Below, in pieces: positions 55,269-64,000 of a DNA stretch of 64,000 nucleotides. The notes under the pieces were generated by a model. It was not told where the DNA came from. It was given only the letters and a program-made list of their open reading frames with translations, and did not search any database. Origin of the DNA: an uncultured bacterium (GTDB lineage Bacteria > Patescibacteriota > Gracilibacteria > Absconditabacterales > Absconditicoccaceae). The first letter of the stretch is position 1; each line of letters begins with the position of its first letter. The stretch spans positions 1 to 64,000 of the forward strand of contig CALMFT010000020.1 of the NCBI GenBank assembly GCA_937862565.1. Reading direction: 5' to 3'. The translations under genes were made by a program, and so were the position numbers.

Positions 55269-55598
55269 TTATTTCTTCTTACTCCTACTACTCTCCTCTA
55301 CCCAATCAGCATATTCATTATTCACCATTTTCTTTTCTAGAATTATTTCAGGGACTTCATAAGGATGTTGAGATTGTATAAGTGAAATAACTGCTTCAGT
55401 ATTACTCTCCAGTAACTTACAAGTTACAAGTTTTTCTTGTTTCTTTACAAGCTTTCCTTCTCGCATATAGTAGCTATGTATATAATTGGTAACTTGCACG
55501 CAAGCGACCTTTCATGACTGTACCAAACTTTGCACAATCTTCTTAAGTTTACGACCTTCATTTGGATAGGAAAAAATGATGATACTAATGTCTTTCAT
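55269..55598 (-). CDS. cutA: CutA1-like divalent cation tolerance protein
   Basis: A small trimeric protein family, 109 aa here. The pattern SIIIFSYPNEGRKLKKIVQS, KVACVQVTNYIHSYYMREGK, KLVTCKLLES and SQHPYEVPEIILEKK follows CutA1 point by point (ACVQI...S.Y.W.G...HPYEVPEI). The C-terminus ADWVEESSRSKKK ends the fold. The canonical Trp after SxYxW is Met here. One glycine is TGA. The cellular role of CutA is not well defined (copper tolerance in E. coli). It is 25 bases after folD on the same strand. Confidence 0.88.
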
Positions 55599-55623
55599 GA
55601 TTGGTAGATAATAAAATTGAATA

Positions 55624-56484
55624 TTAGGAATGAAGTTTTACAATATTTTCAAATAATTGATATACGCATAATGGCCCTATTCCTCCTGGAACTGGAGAAA
55701 GTGCGTGAACAGAATCTTTAATCTCATAGAAATTAGCATCACCAGCTGCTTTGCCTTTCTCATCAAACGCGTATCCAATATCTATGACTACTTGCTTACC
55801 ATTTGCGGATATACACTCTTGATCAATAAGATTTAAAACACCTGTAGAAGAGATAATATAATCTGATTCTTGACAGATTTTTTTCATAATTTCAGTATCT
55901 CAATCTATTCAGAAAGAATGAACTTGAGCTCATTGATTGATTGCATATAGTGCCATCGGTTTTCCTATAAGATTAGATTGACCAATAATACTCACCTGCT
56001 TACCTTTTTGTATTGTCAGTTTATAATAATATAATAATGAAATAGTAGCTGCCACTGCTGCAGGGTAAACAATGTCTTTTCTTCCTACACTAATTTTTCC
56101 CACCATCGCGCTGGTCATACAATCAATATCTTTTTCTATTGCGATAGTATCACACAATTCTTGTTGGTGGTCTTGTAAGTGCTTAGGAAGTGGTAATTGG
56201 ATAATGATACCGAGACAGTTTTTATCATCATTGAGTTGAGAAATTTTTTCCTTAATACTATTTACAAGGTCTTTTCCTTTTAGTGATTTAAAATCTTCAT
56301 CTTTTATAACCCTAACATTACATCATATTTCTCCACCATATTTTATTTTATTTTTAACATAGATCATTGATCCTTTATCATCACCAAAAAGTAAAATCGT
56401 GATATAAGCAGATTTTTGAGTTATAAAAAAATCTTTTAAATCATAAGTTTTTTCTTCAATTATAGGTCTACTATAAAGAATCAT
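55624..56484 (-). CDS. folD: Methylenetetrahydrofolate dehydrogenase / cyclohydrolase FolD
   Basis: A bifunctional one-carbon enzyme that makes 10-formyl-THF, the formyl donor for initiator Met-tRNA (substrate chain of the deformylase also present here). The 286 aa product has MIYVKNKIKYGG (canonical S.xYv..K.K), the NADP-binding part VSIIGQSNLIGKPMALYAIN (canonical GrSxivGkP), and the C-terminal SPVPGGIGPLCVYQLFEN (canonical TPVPGGVGPMT). CLGIIIQLPLPKHL and KDIDCMTSAMVGK match the PLP and KDvDG regions. In the latter, the usual Gly after Asp is Cys. Four or so TGA(Gly) occur. It is followed by cutA. Confidence 0.94.
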
Positions 56485-56568
56485 AACGAATTACTGACAT
56501 AAACAAATATAAAAATACTTTCAAAAATATAACAATTTATTAACTAAATACAAAAGAATACTTTAAAA

Positions 56569-59500
56569 TTAAGATTTTGGTGCATCTACTTCAAGTTTAA
56601 TTTCAGCAATTGTCGTCTCTCATTTTGTGATAGTATATATTACTTTTCAGTTATCAAAACGATACTGAGCATTATAAACTCTATGATAAGGCTTGGAAAT
56701 ATAAATATAACCCTGTTTAGATATCAATATTTCACATACTCCTTCTTTTTGTTTAATACATTGTCCATTTGCAAAATCATTGAGCTGATTTACATCATTT
56801 GGCAAAGGAATCACTGTGTATCAGGCATTTAAAATGCTTACTCATTGCGCAGGATTAAAACTTTTTGGTTTGAGATAAATGCGATAAAGTTCTAAATTAC
56901 CTTTCATAAGCAGAATTTTAGGGATATTATCTATAAAATCTACTTTTACAGTAATATCTTTAGTATTATTGATAATTTGACCTTCTGGAGTCATACTTAT
57001 ATTGAGATAAGCACCGTTTACATCATAAAACCCTATATCTTGTTTAAATCAGAATGCTCCTCAGGTAATTACAACTTGATTAGTTTTGGTCTCGAAAAGA
57101 GATTTCTTATTGAGTATTGACTGGAGTAAGGATTCTACTCCATTTCTAATTCTCATAAACTGAACTCATCCTGTATCAATATCATTGTCAAGAGAGCTCA
57201 CAACTTGAGATTGCGCCAATTGATTTGTGATAACATCATCTAATGATAACTTAGGCAAACCAATATCAATCACAACTTCTTTCTGCGTTATGTTTCAAGC
57301 AGAATCTTGACCTACAAGAGTGTAATAGAATTTTTTTGGTTTATCAGTATAAATATGTTGGATTAAAATAGCATCAGTATCACCCGAAAATATAATTTTC
57401 TTCTGCTCATCTAATATCCAACTTTTAACTACTTTACTATCATCAAACCAAGATCCTTCAAGTTTATAATATGTTTTAATGTTCCCATACATGTTATCTC
57501 ATTGAGTTCATCAATCATCTTTCAACTCACGAATCAAAGACACGTCTGCATAAGGAGCTGAGGTATCAGCAATGATTTGCATTCCTGCAGTTTCATTTGA
57601 AGATCGAGGAGACGATTTACTGATGATAGTGAGAGGAGTTTTGTCAATAAACGGTATCAATTGCAACAAAGGATTATTTTTTTCTTGACTTTGAAGTTTT
57701 GCAATTTGAGAGAAATACCATCTTCTAGGCAAATTCTTAAGCAATACATTTATAATATCTTGGTCATCTGTAATATATTGAATCATTGTAGAATCATTGA
57801 TTGCTATCGATACTCAATCTATATTAACAGAATTAATTTTCTTTCACTGTAGAGCATTATCCAAGAAAATAATGTACTGATAATCAGCATTTTTTTGATA
57901 TGATTTATTGATATTATCACTATATCTTACGATATATCATATCAATGAAGTGTCTGTGGACATTTCTGATTTTACTGTATAGGTCAAGGATTGATAAGAT
58001 TGACCTGCGACTTTCCATTCTTTAGGCATAAAATTCTCAGACCATATTTTTACTCAATCGATATATCAATATTTATCAACTTGATTAGAAATATCGTCAA
58101 TAGTATTGAATACATAACTCTTCACGATTGCATTGAATGTATTTTTATCATTGAGTATTTCTGTAGTTCTTTTAATATAAACTGTATGCTGATCCCAAAA
58201 TACAATTTCTTTTTTATTATCATTATCTAAGTCTTTTTCAAAACTTCTTTTTGATACTTCTTCTCACTTATCGATATTACTAACGATATTGTGATAATTC
58301 TCATCTTTACCTTCAACAAAATATCATCTAATATATTGAGTAGGATCACTTGCTGCCAATGAAGGTGTGGAACCATTAGCTACAGTGCTAGTATTTTGTG
58401 AAAGTAAAAGCCTATTAGTGGTGTTATTACTATTATCAATAGATTTTTGATCACAAAACGTACAAGTAGTTACTTTCTCATCTGGGTTAGAAGTACTTGA
58501 TATATCTGTTTGATTAAGAGCAATCTGAACTGTGTTTATGTTATTTTTTAGTTCACCAAGATATGCTTTGGATTGGTCATAATCAGATTTTTGCATTCAT
58601 AAAGTAACATAATCAGATTGATCTAAAGCAGAATAATAACCATTGATTACTTGTTGTTGAGTAGAAACATATTCTTTTGGTAAGTTATATCCTTCTATGT
58701 AATCCAATGTCTTTTTATCTAAATTCATCACATTGGTTTTCAGGCTATATGTATTTTCATCATTACTTACATATTGGGTATTAGCCAGATTATCAAGCCA
58801 ACCATTGTAATCTTGTTGAACCCAATTCTTGAGTTCATTATTTTTTTTGAGCTCAGTATTCATAATTACACTTGCTTGAGTTTTGATATCTTGGATACCT
58901 TTAGAATTTATAGTTGTGGTAGTAGGATAATCATATGAGCGTGTAATTTCTCCAGCAAGTAATTTTCTTTGCTCTGCTCATATTTCATTATCCATACCAA
59001 TAAAGTAAGGCAGATCACCTTTGATTTTATTATTCACACTAGAATAATCAGAATCTGCTGTTGCCATAGTATCAAGAGTAAAATCATACCCTGCTTGCGA
59101 AGCAAGTTTCTGATTATTGTCTATTTGACCAAATGGACTGACATTCAAATTAATATTAGTTGAATCTATCTTTTCCAAGCCATCATCAATAATATTATAG
59201 AGCTTTTCTCAAGATTGAATGAATTTTTGAACTACTGATATTTGATCACTATCAGTTATGACTGATCTTGTCGCATCGTTTACAACGTCAGCAATACCAT
59301 CAAACAAAGAATATATGCCATCAAAATACATTTTTACATCTGCAAATGCTTCAAGCTTTATATCAAAACTTCCTCATTCTACTTTATTAGGCTTGAAAAG
59401 ATTTACTGTTTGCAGTGGTGGTTTTGGTATAAGTACTTTGAAACTATCAAATGGTTCTACATTCCATGTTCTTTGAGTCATTTGCTCGATCTTAGACTTG

Positions 59501-62500
59501 AGTCAAGCTTCACCTACTAACCCAATTCATCCTTTCACAATACAGAATATTCTTCAAATAAAATCAGCAATATCAATTGCCAATCCTAACTCTGGCGCAA
59601 TCTTAGGAATTTTTGGCGCAGGAGGAAGAGTAGGACCTTTAAAGGTAATCTGAGGAATAAAACTTGGTAAGCTAATATTGGAAAGATCTGGTGGTTTGGG
59701 TATTACCGGTAACTTAGGTAAACTTATATTGAGTTGCCCATTAATCACACCACCCATCGAAGGCGGATACGGGATGTCAGGAATTCCAAATTGTAAAAGA
59801 TTTTCAAATATTCCTACCTTTTTTGGTTGAAATCTCAATCTAGGTAATATAATATCTGTTCTAAGATCAAGGTTACTGAGATCAAGAGTAATAGATGGTA
59901 TCTTAAATGGAGGTATATTAAATACAGGCAGACTTGGACAGAATCACTTAAAGGAACAACTATATGCACTATAATTATCTACCGTACATTTACTACATTT
60001 TTCTTTCCAGTTTACTGTAAAATCAATAAGTATCTGCCAAGATTTAATAATATTGGTAAGCGAAATAATAAAGCTTATCCATGCATCAAATCATCTCGCT
60101 ACTTTACTCAACCAAGAAGTAATTGCATCAATAGTTCCGTATGCAAAATTGAATACATCATAAATATATTTATCGTAACCATGAAGTAATTCATACACTT
60201 GTTTAGGTAACTGACCATACATTTCTATAGTCTGAATATTTTGATTTACACTACGTTCAAACTGTCCCAATTGATTATTAATTTGTAAAACATCATTTGC
60301 AGCTGTTTGACATTTTTGTTTTTCAATTGTATCAGTAATTTTATCACATTGTTTAATAATATCTTTTCAGAAATTAGCCCATTCATCAATAATAGTTTTA
60401 TTTCTAGCTAGCCACGCAGTTCGTACTCATTTTAACTTACCTATATCTTCAGTATATACTCGTGGTATCTCAACAGGAACATCCTTTGTGCTGATACGAA
60501 TAAGTTCACTTTGACTGAAAAGCACAGACAATTTATCAAATGGATTGTTGAGAGTAGTATCCAATTTCTTGGTAAGGTTTTGTTTACTCTGTACAAATGA
60601 AAGTAATTTTCAAGTGTTAGTACTGAGAATCTTTGCTTTATCTGCTTCGTATTCTTGATTGAGTTGGGCGGTAGTTTCATAATCAGGTGATGACTTGGAA
60701 AGTGAGTTACCAATCACAGAAACTTGATTAGCCAAACCATCAAGATCTGGTAAAATTATATTTAAATTTAGAGTAGTTAGATTATTAATAATGTATCTAA
60801 TCTGATTATCAGCAAATTGATTAAGAAGACAGCTTACTAAACCTTTATCACTCGAAGATTTTATATTAAGATCCAAAGAATTACCTCATTCAAGTTTAGT
60901 TTTAGTAAAGAAACTTGATGAGCTGATACTATCATAGTTGGTAAGATTCGCCTGTCCTCATAATTTAACAACAAGACCATCTTGTCCCTGAGCTGTATTT
61001 AATCGCGTATCAACTTTACCAACAACAGTTTCTACCATTCTTAACGGTGAATTTTTTGCGTTTGATCATCCATTACATACATTGGTATCATCCAATTGCT
61101 TTGTTTCACTATTGATAACATATTCACCCACAGTTTCTCAATCTTTAACTTTGCATTTACCAATTCCTGGATCAAGAGCAAAAGTAATACAATTGCCAAC
61201 GATATCCTTGAAAGGTTTTGGGATATTGATACCAAGTCCATATGATCAGAAACAAATACCAATTCCAAGCTTAGCAGTGAGCGTAGGCGAAAAATAAATC
61301 CTAACCATCGATGGATATGTTCATCATCCAGCTCGATAAAATCAATCTCAAGGACCCTTCTGACCGATCGGTCACAAGAAAGGCATAGGCCCAAAGGTAG
61401 TTTGTAATGTGGATGGAAACCAGAGCAATGGCAATCACTTATCCTTAAATATTTTGCATCCCATCACTTGCATGTCTCAAGGCGATAAGAAAGCCATATT
61501 CCAAGGAAGACTACTCAAGATCGGTACTCCACTACAGTTTTTTTGACCTACTTTAAATCATTCGCATAAACCTTTCGTAAGTGATACGATTTTACTATCA
61601 AGCATTTCATCTACATTGGCTCCAAATCCTCATACTTTGAGTGTTGTTGAAATATTAAGATTACCTATTTTTTCCATAGCTTCTCCCAAAAGTTGTATTT
61701 GTTTGAGTGCAGCATCTTCACTGAGTACTCATTTTTGATTCCAGGTTTCATTAATTAAATTTTTTACACTATCCTTTATTCATGAATCATCAGCAAGATT
61801 ATCAATAGTATCGTTAAGGCTGTTATTAAATTCATTTTCATCTTTTTTCTGCCTATCATCGATTTCTTTTTGAAGATCAACTTTCACCTCACGGAAAAGA
61901 TTTTTGATCGTAGATCCTACATTATCTCAGACTATTCTTCGGATATATTTTGCACATCCATCAAGTGGAGTAATATCAATCCATGATTTTATTTTGGTAG
62001 AATCTTGTGCATAAGCGGATGGAGTGAACAATTTACCAATAGAGCCGTTGATACCATTTTCATCTGTTGCGTCTTCACCATTCTTTATGCTTACCAATTG
62101 TTGTGATTTGAATACTACATGGTACCCAAAAGTATATGATTTACTTTTATCAAAGGTAATATTATCAATCATAAATAAATATGATGGACCAGGAGCAAGG
62201 ATATATTTATAATCTGCATTGAGGTCGCCAGCGAAGAAACCTATTTGTTTATCTCAATTTACAGGGACTTCTCGAGGTCAAGAGAGTTTTTCAATATATG
62301 TTGCTTTATTTGCTCATTTTGATTGAATAGTAATCTGAACTTTTACTACGTCGCCATCTTCAAGTCTACCACCATTGAGATCTGTAAATATTTTGTAAGT
62401 ATCTACTTTGTCTGTAGGAAGCAAGGATTGTGCTTCTTTATATACTACTTCTGGAAGTTTTGGCTCATAGACTGGTGAATAAGTAGAATCCAATGTGATT

Positions 62501-64000
62501 GTAGTATCCAAACTTGCCTGATAATTTTGTAATAATGTAGCAGGATCAAACGCATCAAATATTTGATTTTTAACACTATTGATTATTTCTTTTGGTTTTT
62601 TAGAATTGGGGATAGTAATATCTACATTTACTTTATCAGGTTCTTCAAGATCATCCGCGCTAGAGATATCAGGATCTAGGGCAGGCAACTGTAGATTAAC
62701 AAGATTATTTCGATGAACCAAAGCTTCATCACGGATTTGAGCATTATCAATTTGAGGAGCAAACGATTTGATGATACTTGTATTATCTTTTTGTCTTTTC
62801 CTTCGATCCGGATCGCATCAAAATTTATCACTAGAAATATAATTTCCTCCACCAAATCAAAGATTAAATAAGGCATTATTCCCACCTCCTAAGAACAATC
62901 TAATGGTATTATTTTTATCCAAAGTTACAATATCAGTTACTTTGTCTTTATTATAATCTGTAAGGAACCGTTGGTATACACCATCAAGATTTTTCTCTCA
63001 TCACGGGATATCCAGACAAATGGGGTAACCATCTACGTCCACTTTCTCTCCATTTTGATTTTTATAAAATCTTAATTGATTATCTAATGTATGCACAAAT
63101 ATATCTTGGTAACCATCTCCATCTCCATCTCCTATCAGAATATTTTTTATTCCATCTGCAATCACTGCGAGATCACCAAGTTTTTTGTATTCATCTTTTC
63201 CAATAGCAATGAGTAGTCTTAACCTACCATCACTGTAGACTATCAATAAGTCCTTTACTCCATTTTTATCTCGATCAATATCAATAACCTGAGATACAAC
63301 ATTATCTGGATCTGAATATAATGCATCTCATATTGAACCATCGTAATCTGTTTCGCCTACCAATTTATTTTTATCTCCCAAACGGTAAGTGGGGTCACCT
63401 AAGTTAATAACAAATTCACTCGCAAATGCAGTACTCGCCTGACCTACTGAATCACCTTGTGCCATATTAGAAATTGGCCTAAAATAATCACCAAATCCTA
63501 TATCAAAATTACTATCATTACTATTTTGAATACTAGGAACACCTTTATTAAAGTCAGAAAGTACTGATTGTATCTCTTGAATAACAATTCCTTCGAGAGT
63601 TCTTTGACCCATATTCATAGGTACCACTTGGTAAACGGAAAGATCGAGAGCGTTCTTTCGCTGTTGAGTAAGAACATCAGCATCGTAATTATATGATTGC
63701 ACCATTTGAGCAATTTCTTCTCAATCATAACTGATGCTCCACAAGTCATAACTCGCAAATTTTGATTTATATTCTATCTTTATTTTACTATCAATTATTC
63801 AATTTTGTAAATCAATAAGTGGATTACCTTTTGTAGTTAGAGTTTTACCTTGTATATTAAGTTCCAATTTACTTATTTGATCTGGGTCAAGAATGATATT
63901 CCAATTGTTTATTGAAGAATTAGTGTCGAAAGAATTAGTTTGTTTAATACCAATCTTATTAATATCAATATAAGGTAAGAATCCATATGGAGTGAGATAT
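56569..64000 (-). CDS. Second giant surface protein with FG-GAP/VCBS-like repeats, 5' end beyond window
   Basis: One open frame under code 25 covers at least 2477 codons and runs off the right edge, ending at TAA 56569. The visible N-terminal part (63000-63350) has Asp-rich repeats of FG-GAP/integrin-alpha type: VSQVIDIDRDKNGVKDLLIV, ILIGDGDGDGYQDIFV and FLTDYNKDKVTDIVT, probable calcium-binding propeller blades. Further on are long helical/beta stretches with many LDLNIxLP-type segments (SLPKLPVIPKPPDLSNISLP near 59700). No catalytic motif, sorting signal or C-terminal TM helix was recognised in the part seen. It is likely a very large extracellular or surface fibre. Relation to the giant at 21591 is one of size and style, not of recognisable sequence. 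Confidence 0.82.

Noticed and set aside
1-64000. Massive pseudogenisation suggested by in-frame TGA stops
   Set aside because: TGA positions coincide with conserved glycines and frames stay open between TGAs over thousands of codons; TAA and TAG do not occur within them.
1-64000. Selenocysteine insertion at TGA
   Set aside because: Far too many TGAs per gene, none at Cys-type catalytic positions, and the family residue is Gly.
56569-64000. Phage tail-fibre gene
   Set aside because: No other phage genes nearby; the FG-GAP-like blades and housekeeping neighbours fit a cellular surface protein better.
1-64000. tRNA-Gly(UCA) or other tRNA/rRNA genes
   Set aside because: Looked for in the intergenic gaps; none has a cloverleaf or T-loop consensus that I could recognise.

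Overview
The window reads as the chromosome of a candidate-phyla bacterium of the Gracilibacteria (BD1-5) / Absconditabacteria (SR1) group, in which UGA encodes glycine (translation table 25). The DNA is AT-rich. Almost every gene is interrupted by in-frame TGA codons, and wherever the protein family is known these fall on conserved glycines: the EGCLS motif of peptide deformylase, the HDCGH box of a desaturase, the DGT motif of RsmH and the RGE of histidyl-tRNA synthetase motif 2. Every stop I could place is TAA or TAG. All coordinates below assume TGA = Gly, which merges dozens of short fragments into about 46 genes. No tRNA, rRNA, CRISPR array, IS element or prophage was seen.

Layout. 1-7.2 kb: rsmH, a secreted membrane-anchored protein, ndk, hisS, a WecG/TagA-type glycosyltransferase and an unknown two-TM protein. 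7.4-9.5 kb: fusA with a terminator. 9.6-13.2 kb: hypothetical and PKD-domain membrane proteins. 13.2-15.6 kb: a HAD hydrolase, asnS and a DUF1232 protein. 16.3-17.8 kb: a fatty acid desaturase facing an ArsR-type regulator. 18-19.2 kb: a secreted protein with a Bacteroidota-style T9SS sorting domain and no TGA codon, a strong transfer candidate. 19.5-21.4 kb: an EnvC-like degenerate LytM protein fused to a lysozyme-like domain. 21.6-34.3 kb: one giant surface protein of 4230 residues (DUF11-like repeats, DUF4215 Cys-rich repeats, SdrD-B-like domains). 34.3-45.6 kb: a loose cluster with type IV secretion relatives (TraC-N-like protein, multi-TM lipoprotein, VWA protein, lytic transglycosylase, VirB4-like ATPase), mixed with an HTTM protein, GreA and MscS. 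45.6-56.5 kb: a flippase, def, DUF192, DUF167, dnaX, an FtsQ-like protein, a VirB2-like pilin, glyS, a Kazal+SLH protein, CutA and folD. 56.6-64 kb: a second giant surface protein (at least 2477 codons) running off the right edge.

How it fits together. Translation and one-carbon housekeeping genes (rsmH, hisS, asnS, glyS, fusA, def, folD) are interleaved with a large investment in the cell surface: two giant adhesin-like proteins, PKD, SLH and Kazal proteins, peptidoglycan-active enzymes, a polysaccharide flippase and glycosyltransferase, and VirB4/VirB2/TraC-like parts. This suits a streamlined bacterium living attached to, or preying on, other cells; that lifestyle is inference. Several promoters match the sigma-70 consensus very closely, yet no Shine-Dalgarno sequence is apparent upstream of any start inspected. 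Convergent genes often share or abut their stop codons.
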